This document shows, piece by piece, positions 6,833 to 15,011 of a stretch of DNA of 29,671 bases. The notes below the pieces were generated by a model. It did not search any database, had not been told where the DNA came from, and saw only the letters and a program-made list of their open reading frames with translations. A program made the translations under genes and the position numbers. The stretch covers positions 1 through 29,671 of IMG/VR virus record IMGVR_UViG_3300009164_000250. The stretch is one strand, 5' to 3'. Each line of letters begins with the position of its first letter. The first letter of the stretch is position 1. Source of the stretch: a virus.

Positions 6833-8839
6833 TTACCCTAAAGTTGCTGATTTTATAATATTTCTATTTAAAGCCTGCTGTGTAGTTACATCTCCTGCTA
6901 CTACATAAGCCCGTACAGGTGGCTGATCTTTGCCAAGAGACTGAGCGATCTGATTTACTCCAGACGTTCCTACAACGTTAAAGGATGGCGAACTAGCCGT
7001 AGGTGCAGATGGTGCTGATCCACCGCCACCGCCACCGGGTACTTCTACCTCTAATATCTTCTTTACGTTTTGGAATGCTGATGTAGCAACGGCTATTGTA
7101 GATGCTACCTTTACTGCTGTACCGAAAGGCTCAGGGTAAATATTCTTAGCTTTCCAAACCTCTGAAATACCTAAGTAAGCATTTATAGTTGCCTGAGCGA
7201 TTGCAAGTGCTTTTCCCTCTGCCGTTTGTTGCCCTAGCATAGCACTAAAGTCTCCTAATAAAGATGCAGTCTGGCCTAGTAATTGTCGCTTGCCATCATA
7301 AGCTAAACGCTCAATAGCTAATCGCTTGTCAGTATTCTCTTTTAGTGCCGCAGTTCTTTCGGTCTCGTTTGCATACTCCTTCTTTTTAATAATAGCATTT
7401 TCTGCATCTAATGCTTCTAGCTTTGCATTAAATGTAGATTTGTCATTATTTAGTATTAACTCATTAAATGCGTATTGACGATTTAAAGCCTCCTCTTTAA
7501 TCTCTTTGTCTTTTGCTTTTAGTGCATTATCTAGCTCTTGCTTTTTAAGGTTAAATGCTCGTTCTGCATCTACTCGTTTCTGAGTACCTACTTCTGCTGT
7601 GTTAATTATACCTTGTAATCTTTCTAGCTCTGTTGCCTTTAGTCTTTGTAATTCCTGCTTCTGAGCAAGCAGTCTTAGTGCATCATTCTTAATTGCATCC
7701 GCATTACCTTGCTTTTGTAATGCTAAAACCTCTGATTTGCCATCAATCAAAGCCTGATTTAGATCTAGCTCTTCCTGATTTAAGGCTGTAGTATTTGTTA
7801 ATTGCTCAGATATTAAACCAGTAATTTGTGATTCTACACCCTTCTTATTATTTATTGCGTCTTGTATTTTTACTCTATTCTCCTGATTTTGTAAAGCATC
7901 AAATTCTGCTTGTGCCGCAGCGATTTGTAAGTCAGCTAAAGATGTCATTGCTATCTTTTGCTCTTGAAGTATCTTACCTAATTTATCATTAGCTTCTTTT
8001 CTTACCTTAATGCTTTTAGACACATTATCTCTTGTCTGTCTTTCAAGTTCTGCCTCTCTGTCTTTCCCTTCTACAATACCTTGCTGTAATGATACAGCTA
8101 ACTGAGAATCCTTTCTTAACTGAACTAACAGCTTTGCTTTTTCGGCATTTGCTTTTAGATCAATTTTGCTAATACCTTCTACGGATGCAACAACGACCTG
8201 ACTAATTTCAGTAATCGCTTTACCTAAATTTAATGCTACTTTTTTACCTGCTTTAATAGCGTCTTCTCCTGTTTCTTTTATACCATCTTGAAATGACTTA
8301 ATTCGTTCCGTTAATACTTTTACCTGCTTAGGATCTTTGTCTCCAAAAAAAGAGTTTTCCCAAAGTAATTGTATTTCCGCTATTGCTAGGCCAACACCAA
8401 AAAAAGCTAATTTAAGTGGTGTTAAAGCTATTGTTAATAATCCCTTAATTACATTAGTAAGCCCCTCAAATCCCTTGCTAGATTTAGATACCTTTTCGAT
8501 TACTCCTACAATAATATTTGTAACCTGATTTAAGGTAATAGAGATTGTCTCAAAAATAGTAGATAAAGCATCTGCTACTTTTTGGTTACGCTGAAAAGCC
8601 TCAGACAATAGCTCAAATCCTTTCATTAGGATTCCGATACCCATTGCCTTAATAGCTAGGCCGACACCACTAAATCCTTTTGCTAAAGACTGAGTTGCAT
8701 TAGTAGCATCCTTAGTTGCTTTCTCTGAATTTTCAGTTGCATCGGATACTTTATTTAACCCAGCTACAACGTCCTTTAAAGACGAAACAACGTCTTCTAA
8801 GTTATTCTTAATTTCTAAATCTACTGTCCTTTTTTCCAT
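6833..8839 (-). CDS. Tape measure protein
   Basis: This 668-residue protein is the longest in the window and has the architecture of a tape measure protein, which sets tail length and is later ejected into the host envelope. Hydrophobic helices occur at about 55-80 and 132-160. A long charged coiled coil runs from about 225 to 500, with repeats of Gln, Lys, Glu and Ala. A glycine run follows (EVPGGGGGGS), and the C-terminus contains VRAYVVAGDVTTQQALNRN, which I associate with tape measures from Bacteroidota phages. At roughly 0.15 nm per residue the tail would be about 100 nm long. The start overlaps a 49-codon ORF by 19 nt. No sheath gene was seen, so a siphovirus-like tail is likely. Confidence 0.85.
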   Translation of the reverse strand: MEKRTVDLEIKNNLEDVVSSLKDVVAGLNKVSDATENSEKATKDATNATQSLAKGFSGVGLAIKAMGIGILMKGFELLSEAFQRNQKVADALSTIFETISITLNQVTNIIVGVIEKVSKSSKGFEGLTNVIKGLLTIALTPLKLAFFGVGLAIAEIQLLWENSFFGDKDPKQVKVLTERIKSFQDGIKETGEDAIKAGKKVALNLGKAITEISQVVVASVEGISKIDLKANAEKAKLLVQLRKDSQLAVSLQQGIVEGKDREAELERQTRDNVSKSIKVRKEANDKLGKILQEQKIAMTSLADLQIAAAQAEFDALQNQENRVKIQDAINNKKGVESQITGLISEQLTNTTALNQEELDLNQALIDGKSEVLALQKQGNADAIKNDALRLLAQKQELQRLKATELERLQGIINTAEVGTQKRVDAERAFNLKKQELDNALKAKDKEIKEEALNRQYAFNELILNNDKSTFNAKLEALDAENAIIKKKEYANETERTAALKENTDKRLAIERLAYDGKRQLLGQTASLLGDFSAMLGQQTAEGKALAIAQATINAYLGISEVWKAKNIYPEPFGTAVKVASTIAVATSAFQNVKKILEVEVPGGGGGGSAPSAPTASSPSFNVVGTSGVNQIAQSLGKDQPPVRAYVVAGDVTTQQALNRNIIKSATLG

Positions 8840-8970
8840 TGACGTTTTATTTGCTCAAATGCAGTTTTTAAATTAGTAGGTAGCATATTTTTCCCTTTTG
8901 CTATTTCGATCGTCTCGCTAATTCCATAGTGTGGAAGTAAGTTTAACATTGTAAATATCTGTTTTATCAT
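8821..8970 (-). CDS. Small protein preceding the tape measure (49 aa)
   Basis: A 49-codon ORF runs from ATG at 8970 to TAG at 8821 (MIKQIFTMLNLLPHYGISET followed by a basic C-terminus ending IKRQWKKGQ). Its ATG overlaps the TGA of the preceding 662-residue gene as ATGA, and its end overlaps the tape measure start by 19 nt. The tight coupling on both sides argues that it is translated. Without it there would be a 127-nt gap in an otherwise closely packed module. Position just before the tape measure is that of tail assembly chaperones, but the sequence is too short to assign. Confidence 0.65.
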   Translation of the reverse strand: MIKQIFTMLNLLPHYGISETIEIAKGKNMLPTNLKTAFEQIKRQWKKGQ

Positions 8971-10955
8971 ATCGTTCTAAAGTCAGTTAGTAATTCAAAA
9001 TCCACTTGTCCTGTTGTTAGATCAGTCGTAAACTGATTAATTGTATAGCGTTTGTCTCTAATAATTACCCTATCGTTTACCTTTAAGTTAGTCAAAAGGC
9101 TAATTGGTAAAATTGCTTTTAGTTTAAATATCCTAGATTTAACACCAAATATATTATTTAGGTAGTTAGAATAGTAGTTACTAAATAGCGACTGATTCTC
9201 TATTGCATTAGTGTATGTCGATTGCTCAGCACCAAAGTTAAGAGAATAATCAACAGAGCTAATTAAAGTATCCTGACCAAATATGTTTGCCGAAGTTACG
9301 CTTGCCGTAGAAGTACCATCGTTAAACTTGTAAGCAGATACGGTTTGCGTAGAACCATAATCGTATAATATAACTGGCTTAGGGATATAAGGAATATAGC
9401 TAGGCTTTAATGCGTATGCTACTTGCAAATTAGTTCCTGTAAATTTAGTATGATATAAATGCTCAAACGGTAATTCTACATTGTACTCTTCGCCATCGTT
9501 ATCTAGCTCATAATATAGATCGCCATACGGAACTTTAGAACGTGATAAAAATTCTATGTTTAAAAACGACTCAGGTTTCTGATATTTAAAGTTTACCTTC
9601 TTATAGGCTTTTGATCGCTCTATGTCAAACGAATCGTTTATAATATACTTAGTTATATCTCTAGTAATTCCGCTTGCATACCATCCCTCTAATTGTTCTA
9701 TTTTAAATACTCCAGCTACATCCGAATAGCAGGTAAGATTAAACATTTTAAGAATACCACCAAAAAACTCTTCGATCGTCATTTCTGGCATATATTGATT
9801 TATAGCCATTGTGGTTGTCGTTGTCTGAGTTGTGCTTTGTGTAACAGTTAAGTCGGTTACTTTTGTATACGTTCCACCGATTAAAGTTCCTGTTTCGTAA
9901 TAGTATACAGATGTAAACGATATGGCTGATGTAGATGCAATATAAAATTCATAAACCCCTGATTCCTCTAAAGGTACTTCTAAGTACATAGGAGTGATTT
10001 GAGTTAAATAGCTTTGCGTATTAACTACAAGACCATCTCTATAAACGTAAAAGAAAAATTCCTTTGCATCCTGACCAATGCTAGGAACGCTAAAGGTAAT
10101 TGTGATATTAGACTTAAATTGATATTCTGGCAATGTAGGCTTTACATAAGTTAGCTTATCATTAAACGTATTAAATATACCTTGTGATCCTGTTGTAGAT
10201 GTATTAGTTTGAAAGTTAAGTTTGTTAGCAACCGTTTTTAGCTCAAATGTCTCGCTATTTTTTAGCCATAAGAATGCTCTTGTAAATCTAAGATCGCTCA
10301 GAAATGCACCTTCAAAAGTTACTCCTAAAGAAGTAGCGATTGCATCGAATACGGTCTTTACTCTAATTGCAGGGAATAAGTCTGTATAGTAAATAGGAGT
10401 AGATGTATTTGTAATATCCCAAATGCTACCAGCTCCAAAACCCCATACGTTTTTAGAGGATATTAAAGGGAACATAACGTTATTACCTGCACCGCCTGTT
10501 ACTCTTGTCTTTACAACCGAACCCGTATAACTAAAATTACTAGAACTTAGATCTAGGTCTTTTAAAAACTTACCACCAAAAGCATCCTTTAACGAAATCA
10601 AAGATCCAAAAAACGTAATTTGGTAATTGTCGATCTGACCGTTTTTATAGCTTGCCTTTTCTAATTGCATTTTGCCCCTACGGAATAGAGCATAGTCTAG
10701 CTCTATGTAGCCATCCTTTCTAGTCCTAGCGTCAAAACCATTGTCAATAGAGTTCTCATACCAATGCTTAAATATCTTGTTATTATGAGCAGTTGCTGGC
10801 ACCGTAAAAGACTGACTAAAATCAGTAAAAATTTTAGATATATCATTTACGTTTTGGATGTTGCTTGTGACACTAATCTTTTCGTCATCGAACAGCTCTA
10901 TCCTTTGTGGCTCTAAAGTCGTAGCATCGTAAATATAAAGTAGTGCATTAATCAT
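8967..10955 (-). CDS. Large tail protein (distal tail/baseplate candidate)
   Basis: This 662-residue, beta-rich protein starts MINALLYIYDATTLEPQRIE and has many Thr, Ser, Tyr and Phe residues. Features include FSQSFTVPATAHNNKIFKHW at about 48-67, MPEMTIEEFFGGILKMFNLT in the middle and a C-terminal VNDRVIIRDKRYTINQF, suggesting a multi-domain tail component with a C-terminal OB-like or beta-sandwich domain. It is coupled to its neighbours (shared base at 10955, ATGA at the end). Size and position, adjacent to the tape measure, suggest a distal tail or hub protein. This is inferred, and I cannot name a family from sequence alone. Confidence 0.65.
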   Translation of the reverse strand: MINALLYIYDATTLEPQRIELFDDEKISVTSNIQNVNDISKIFTDFSQSFTVPATAHNNKIFKHWYENSIDNGFDARTRKDGYIELDYALFRRGKMQLEKASYKNGQIDNYQITFFGSLISLKDAFGGKFLKDLDLSSSNFSYTGSVVKTRVTGGAGNNVMFPLISSKNVWGFGAGSIWDITNTSTPIYYTDLFPAIRVKTVFDAIATSLGVTFEGAFLSDLRFTRAFLWLKNSETFELKTVANKLNFQTNTSTTGSQGIFNTFNDKLTYVKPTLPEYQFKSNITITFSVPSIGQDAKEFFFYVYRDGLVVNTQSYLTQITPMYLEVPLEESGVYEFYIASTSAISFTSVYYYETGTLIGGTYTKVTDLTVTQSTTQTTTTTMAINQYMPEMTIEEFFGGILKMFNLTCYSDVAGVFKIEQLEGWYASGITRDITKYIINDSFDIERSKAYKKVNFKYQKPESFLNIEFLSRSKVPYGDLYYELDNDGEEYNVELPFEHLYHTKFTGTNLQVAYALKPSYIPYIPKPVILYDYGSTQTVSAYKFNDGTSTASVTSANIFGQDTLISSVDYSLNFGAEQSTYTNAIENQSLFSNYYSNYLNNIFGVKSRIFKLKAILPISLLTNLKVNDRVIIRDKRYTINQFTTDLTTGQVDFELLTDFRTI

Positions 10956-12031
10956 TAAACAACATTGTTTATAAGGTTAAACCCATAGGCAAATTCAATC
11001 TCATAATTTATGTTTTTGTCCTTTAAGCTAGTCTTTAAATCTGTAGCTGTAGTTTTGATCTCTACTGGCACACCATCTAAAAGTATAGTTTCGGCTAAAA
11101 ATAAGTCTTGAATAAGCTCATTATAATTCTCAGGAATCCATCCTGTGTTTAATCTAATAACCTCGTTTCCGTTAATGTTAAATGACTGGCTTTGTGGCCT
11201 TGCAGGGTTATAGTTTACGGCATCAGGCAAAACGTTATATGTCGTACCCATTGTCTGTATGTTATTCATTTTAGCTTTAAAGAAAGTTAAGAACTGCCAA
11301 CCACCATAACGATTTATAAACTGACAAATGATCGGATCGTATTTACTCTCACATACGGGTGTAACAATTATCTGAGCTATTGTATCCGTATATTCCCCTG
11401 TTGGCTTCCATAGTATTGTACACGTATTGCCTTTGTCGTATTTAATGCTTGTAGTCCTTAATGGTATTTTGTATAGCTTAGCTCCATCTCTTGCGATCGT
11501 AACTATTACCTCATTACGGCCTCGTTTGTCTTTATAAGAAACGGTTAGTGTAGCAGGGCTAGCGTTGTTAGCCCAAACATTTATGTAGGGATATTTAGCC
11601 TCCGCAATTCCTTCTTCGTAAAAATACTCTAAGCTAGTATTTGCAAGTGGTAAAATAGTCGCTGTTGATCCTGACTGATTATAGCCACCAGAATAATTAG
11701 TGTAACCTGCTGTCGAATAGTATGTAGTTGTGTCTAATGCAGTTCCATAGTTACCTAGTGTAGCCTCTTTAAACCGTTTAACCTCTACAATAGCCATCAT
11801 AGAATTTGTGTTGTCTGATGGCTTAATTGCATCAATGTATTCTCTGATGTACGGAGCTATATTATACACGTTTTTTCTGTTGCTTGTAGATGCAATAGAC
11901 TTTGTAAATATATAGGTTGCATCAATAGGCTTTGTATCTGGATTATTCCAAATACGTAATTCTACCCTAGAACCTAATTGACCAGCTTCATTGACTTCAA
12001 TAAAATAAGGACTGCGTGCGTAAATTATCAT
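10955..12031 (-). CDS. Tail-module protein, beta-rich (358 aa)
   Basis: This 358-residue protein starts MIIYARSPYFIEVNEAGQLG and contains VELRIWNNPDTKPIDATYIF and NVYNIAPYIREYIDAI. A second half has GWQFLTFFKAKMNNIQTMGTTYNVLPDAVNYNP. The composition is typical of a beta-sandwich virion protein. There is no catalytic motif and no membrane segment. It overlaps the upstream gene by 4 nt (ATGA) and abuts the large tail protein. Such paired 350- and 650-residue proteins occur in tail modules of Bacteroidota phages as I recall. The function is unknown, probably distal tail structure. Confidence 0.62.
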   Translation of the reverse strand: MIIYARSPYFIEVNEAGQLGSRVELRIWNNPDTKPIDATYIFTKSIASTSNRKNVYNIAPYIREYIDAIKPSDNTNSMMAIVEVKRFKEATLGNYGTALDTTTYYSTAGYTNYSGGYNQSGSTATILPLANTSLEYFYEEGIAEAKYPYINVWANNASPATLTVSYKDKRGRNEVIVTIARDGAKLYKIPLRTTSIKYDKGNTCTILWKPTGEYTDTIAQIIVTPVCESKYDPIICQFINRYGGWQFLTFFKAKMNNIQTMGTTYNVLPDAVNYNPARPQSQSFNINGNEVIRLNTGWIPENYNELIQDLFLAETILLDGVPVEIKTTATDLKTSLKDKNINYEIEFAYGFNLINNVV

Positions 12032-12570
12032 TGTGCTTTTAAATTATAGCTTACTATGGTTTCTACATCCTGACCGAATGCTTTAATTAAATCTGTTTCT
12101 ATGTACTTTTTATAACCTGCAATAAATGGCTTTGTAAAGAACAATGTCGGCTTTAGCCCTTTCATATAAATACTGCGTGCTATTATAAACGCAGTTGATT
12201 GATATGTCAAAAACTTACCCGACTTCTGATCTCTAAATTGTATCTGTCTGCTTTTAACCCATTTGTTAATTCCAGATGTTAAACCACCTTTTCCACTTCC
12301 TGATCCAAACTGAAAGCCTCCCTTCTTGTAGTCTTGTCTGGTTTCAAATTTACCGTTCTTTCCTTTTACACCCTGATCTTGATACCAACCGTATTCTACC
12401 ATAGAGAATCCGACAAGCGTATATTTATTGTCGTGTACTATTTCCCCCTTAATGCTATTATACAATTCCTTAGTGTCATTCATCTTTCTCTTGCTAAGGT
12501 TAGATCGAGATTGTTGAACTACATAATCCTTGTATTTCTTAATTAGCTTGTCTAGGTTCTTTAGTTCCAT
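12028..12570 (-). CDS. Tail completion / head-tail joining protein (gp10-like, putative)
   Basis: This 180-residue protein has a Lys-rich helical N-terminus (LKNLDKLIKKYKDYVVQQSR), then SMVEYGWYQDQGVKGKNGKF, a glycine-rich stretch (GGFQFGSGSGKGGLTSGINK) and FIIARSIYMKGLKPTLFFTKPF near the end. The mix of a helical N-terminus, the YG.YQ.QGVKGK segment and a C-terminal FFTKPF segment is reminiscent of HK97 gp10-type proteins, which join the tail to the head. It shares one base with the gene before and overlaps the next by 4 nt. The call is tentative. Confidence 0.55.
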   Translation of the reverse strand: MELKNLDKLIKKYKDYVVQQSRSNLSKRKMNDTKELYNSIKGEIVHDNKYTLVGFSMVEYGWYQDQGVKGKNGKFETRQDYKKGGFQFGSGSGKGGLTSGINKWVKSRQIQFRDQKSGKFLTYQSTAFIIARSIYMKGLKPTLFFTKPFIAGYKKYIETDLIKAFGQDVETIVSYNLKAQ

Positions 12571-13028
12571 TAGCAGATCGTCATATCGTTTGGTATAATT
12601 AAATCAAATGACAAAGTCCATCCTGCAATCTTGTTCTCAAATCTATCTACAAATGGTTCTGCGTTTAGTTCGCCTTGCACCTGCACATTCTGGGAATACA
12701 AATTGCCTCTGATTAAATCTACACTTAGTCTCTGTGCGATTGTTAGCTGTGTATTTAGTACATCCTGCTCATTATCGTTTGATTCCCATTTGCTTGTCTC
12801 ACCGTGATCCGCTATATCTACTATATCCATAAACAAAATACTAACGTTTAACGTCATTGTTGTTTCTGCTATGCCAGCGTTATTAACAATAATATGGCTT
12901 AAAGGAAATATAGTCTGCTTATATAGATCAACAGCATTAAGATCGCCAACGGTAACGGTGTTAATAAACGGTGTTGCCTTTAGATAGTCCTTTAGCTTGT
13001 TAATTACGTAATAATATCCTTGTGTCAT
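12570..13028 (-). CDS. Tail terminator-like protein
   Basis: This 152-residue protein has the pattern VTVGDLNAVDLYKQTIFPLSHIIV, then a beta-strand ending ILFMDIVDIADHGE and a second half with WTLSFDLIIPND. It has the size and alternating helix-strand pattern of tail terminator or minor tail proteins placed early in tail modules. Its ATG overlaps the TGA of the frameshifted extension of the preceding gene (TGATG at 13030-13026), which indicates translational coupling to the frameshifted product rather than to the zero-frame product, whose stop lies 65 nt earlier. The function is inferred. Confidence 0.6.
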   Translation of the reverse strand: MTQGYYYVINKLKDYLKATPFINTVTVGDLNAVDLYKQTIFPLSHIIVNNAGIAETTMTLNVSILFMDIVDIADHGETSKWESNDNEQDVLNTQLTIAQRLSVDLIRGNLYSQNVQVQGELNAEPFVDRFENKIAGWTLSFDLIIPNDMTIC

Positions 13029-13288
13029 CAGTTACCTTTTTTTATCATTTTAATTTCTAAATCGTTCTTTTGCTTTTCGAATGTTAAAAACGTTAAGCAT
13101 TGATGTATTGGAAGTCGGGAAATTTCACTAAATCGTCTAACATCTCCCTGAGCAAGTGCATAGATGGAATTATACCATCCCCATCGTTTTCCGAATTGTG
13201 CTTGTTCACTATATTCATTACCGCTGGATTCTGCTCCAAATAAATCAGGGTATTTGTCAATAATTCGTTGCCTAAATGGTAAAAAAAA
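13028..13288 (-). CDS. Minus-one frame extension of the tail assembly protein (84 codons)
   Basis: A second open frame overlaps the end of the 225-residue gene and runs from a T9 homopolymer at 13289-13281 to TGA at 13030-13028. It has no usable start codon: a stop lies about nine codons upstream of the homopolymer, and the only ATG is near its end. Its translation reads like a real protein: DKYPDLFGAESSGNEYSEQ, then FGKRWGWYNSIYALAQGDV, then CLTFLTFEKQKNDLEIK. A -1 slip on T-TTT-TTT (13288-13282) joins it to residues 1-163 of the upstream gene and gives a product of 247 residues. Its stop is fused to the next ATG (TGATG). This mirrors the G/GT arrangement of tail assembly chaperones. Confidence 0.75.
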   Translation of the reverse strand, partial: FFLPFRQRIIDKYPDLFGAESSGNEYSEQAQFGKRWGWYNSIYALAQGDVRRFSEISRLPIHQCLTFLTFEKQKNDLEIKMIKKGN

Positions 13289-13770
13289 ACCGTTGCACCT
13301 AAAACAACATTAACAGGAGCACCCCTCATTGTATCACAATACTTATGCGATCCCTCATAGTCTTCAATCATATACCTATTACCGTACTTATTTGTAATCG
13401 GTCTATATAAGACAGCCATTGCCCTATGCATTTGATCCCAGTCGCCAATATACGTGTCAAGGTCTACATACTCTCCCTGAGTTATATCGTCTAAATTAGG
13501 TATAAATCCGAACTCTACACCGTTTAATTTAAACGTAGGTATATGCTTATGATTTACGTTAAATAAAGCCCCAATTCCAGATGTTATTTGTGCAACATCC
13601 TTATGTTTAATAGTAGCAATATCCTTTAGCTCAATCCCACAAAAAATCTGCACCATCTTTTGATGCAAAAATTCACTTTCTTCGTTTTCCTTTACAATCT
13701 TTAGAAATTTCTGGTATTGATCCAGCCTGATTTCGCTCAGTTGCGTAGGAACATTAAGTTCTAGCTTCAT
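13093..13770 (-). CDS. Tail assembly chaperone-like protein (zero-frame product)
   Basis: This 225-residue protein begins MKLELNVPTQLSEIRLDQYQ, a helical N-terminal domain. It has GIGALFNVNHKHIPTFKLNG and WDQMHRAMAVLYRPITNKYG in the middle, and VVLGATVFFYHLGNELLTNT before its own helical C-terminus (GDGIIPSMHLLREMLDDLVK). It is first in the tail operon and starts 4 nt after an ECF-type promoter motif. A slip site at codons 161-163 (GTT TTT TTT TAC) allows some ribosomes to shift to the -1 frame and make a longer variant. Two carboxy-terminal variants from one start codon are typical of tail assembly chaperones such as lambda G and GT. Several genes separate it from the tape measure, which is not typical, so the role is inferred. 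Confidence 0.7.
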   Translation of the reverse strand: MKLELNVPTQLSEIRLDQYQKFLKIVKENEESEFLHQKMVQIFCGIELKDIATIKHKDVAQITSGIGALFNVNHKHIPTFKLNGVEFGFIPNLDDITQGEYVDLDTYIGDWDQMHRAMAVLYRPITNKYGNRYMIEDYEGSHKYCDTMRGAPVNVVLGATVFFYHLGNELLTNTLIYLEQNPAVMNIVNKHNSENDGDGIIPSMHLLREMLDDLVKFPDFQYINA

Positions 13771-13774
13771 ATTA

Positions 13775-13801
13775 TATAAACGTTATATTGATTTTTTTGT
13801 T
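13775..13801 (-). promoter_or_regulatory. ECF-sigma-type late promoter motif, copy c
   Basis: The minus strand reads AACAA, 14 nt, CGTTTATA, then 4 nt to the ATG of the first tail gene (13770). The 10 nt preceding and including the ATG (TATAATATGA) match copy a exactly. The motif fills the gap between the large terminase stop (13803) and the tail operon, where a new late transcript would be expected. Confidence 0.62.
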
Positions 13802-13802
13802 A

Positions 13803-15011
13803 TTAGTAGATGAAATACTTGCCTCTATTGGGATTAGACAAGTGATAGAAGACGTTGTAACGTATGGCATCCATAGCGTGGTTAAAGTCATCGACAATAA
13901 GTCCTGATTTTCTATCCGTGTATCTGTAGTTGTTAAGTTCCTTTGCGACATTGACTGAGTTTGATTCTACTATTATTTCATAATCCTGCATTAAAGCTAT
14001 ACCAGCCGTTATGCTACCTGCTCCTTTTTCGGTTGCTATTATATTACATCCCTTAGATGCAAGCTCAGATATAAGTCTAGGCTCAGCACTATCCCCTACG
14101 ATTAATGAATTACCGCACACATCATTGTTTATTTTGCATATCTCGGACGTTGTTAGCTTCGGAGTATACAAATGCTCTTTAACATATATCTTGTGCTTAG
14201 AGCGATCTATTGCAACCTCAATTAAAGTGGTCGGATCAATAGAGAATCCAAAGTCCTGACCGAAAGAAGTTTGCAAGGTATCTGGATTAAAGTCTCCAAA
14301 TCTCCAGTTAGTAAATACTACACCCTCTGCTTTATCTAGCCAACCACCTAATATCTGATGCGTGTACTTTTTAGGGTTATGGCTTTTAAGCCGTTCGATC
14401 TCATCAATAAAGGATTGATCTAAATGCTTTATGTTATCTAAATAGGTAGTGTGTATATATGTTACATTATTCTTTATACCATTATATCCTTCTTCTACAC
14501 CCTGACTTTGAAAGAATCGGTTATAGATCCAATGCTCTTTGGTCGCAGGGTTTAGGATTAACACTACTCTATTCTGAACACCCTTTTGACGAATAGATAA
14601 ATTAATCTTGTCAAAGGTAGTTTCGTCTACAAGCTCTTCGGCCTCATCTAGTATCCAAGTGGTTACACCTTGCAATGATTTAAGGTTTGCGGTCTGATCT
14701 CCGCTTGAAGTCTTTAATCCCCTAAATAGAATCTCGCTTCCTGATTCCTTATTTATAATCTCTGATTTCGTAATATGAAATAAGTGTTCCGTATCTAATA
14801 GCTCTATCTTCTCTTGAAACTCAGGTATAATAGATAGATGTGCAGATGTCATAGTAGATCGGGTAAACAAAATCTTATGCCCTTTCTCAAAAGATAAGAG
14901 GCTGGCAAATGTGCCAACCCCAAATGACTTTGAACTACCACGACCTCCTGTAACTACAAAGAAGCGTGTCTGATTCCATAACGATTTATATTTCGGACTG
15001 AGTTGTATCAT
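13803..15011 (-). CDS. terL: Terminase large subunit
   Basis: This is the DNA-packaging motor, with an N-terminal ATPase and a C-terminal nuclease. The frame is open from 15074, but the ATG at 15011 (MIQLSPKYKSLWNQTRFFVV) gives the usual family start and 402 residues. Counting from there, Walker A is GGRGSSKS at 22-29, Walker B is TTWILDEAEE at 117-126, and the coupling motif is LILNP at 152-155. The nuclease domain shows the expected acidic residues in FGQDFGFSIDPTTLIEV, LIVGDSAEPRLISEL and VDDFNHAMDAIRYN. It overlaps the small subunit gene by 26 nt. A tail promoter follows within 30 nt of its stop. Confidence 0.92.
   Translation of the reverse strand: MIQLSPKYKSLWNQTRFFVVTGGRGSSKSFGVGTFASLLSFEKGHKILFTRSTMTSAHLSIIPEFQEKIELLDTEHLFHITKSEIINKESGSEILFRGLKTSSGDQTANLKSLQGVTTWILDEAEELVDETTFDKINLSIRQKGVQNRVVLILNPATKEHWIYNRFFQSQGVEEGYNGIKNNVTYIHTTYLDNIKHLDQSFIDEIERLKSHNPKKYTHQILGGWLDKAEGVVFTNWRFGDFNPDTLQTSFGQDFGFSIDPTTLIEVAIDRSKHKIYVKEHLYTPKLTTSEICKINNDVCGNSLIVGDSAEPRLISELASKGCNIIATEKGAGSITAGIALMQDYEIIVESNSVNVAKELNNYRYTDRKSGLIVDDFNHAMDAIRYNVFYHLSNPNRGKYFIY

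Noticed and set aside
10040-10047. Another CGTTTATA block on the minus strand, in the large tail gene (a similar one is at 12184-12191).
   Set aside because: Neither has AACAA at the 14-nt spacing and both lie within coding sequence, so they are chance matches, not late promoters.
13093-13120. A tiny ORF starting at ATG 13100 (MLNVFNIRKAKERFRN) as the product in the gap before the tail terminator-like gene.
   Set aside because: It is only 16 codons long, does not reach the next start codon, and the -1 extension in another frame explains the gap better.
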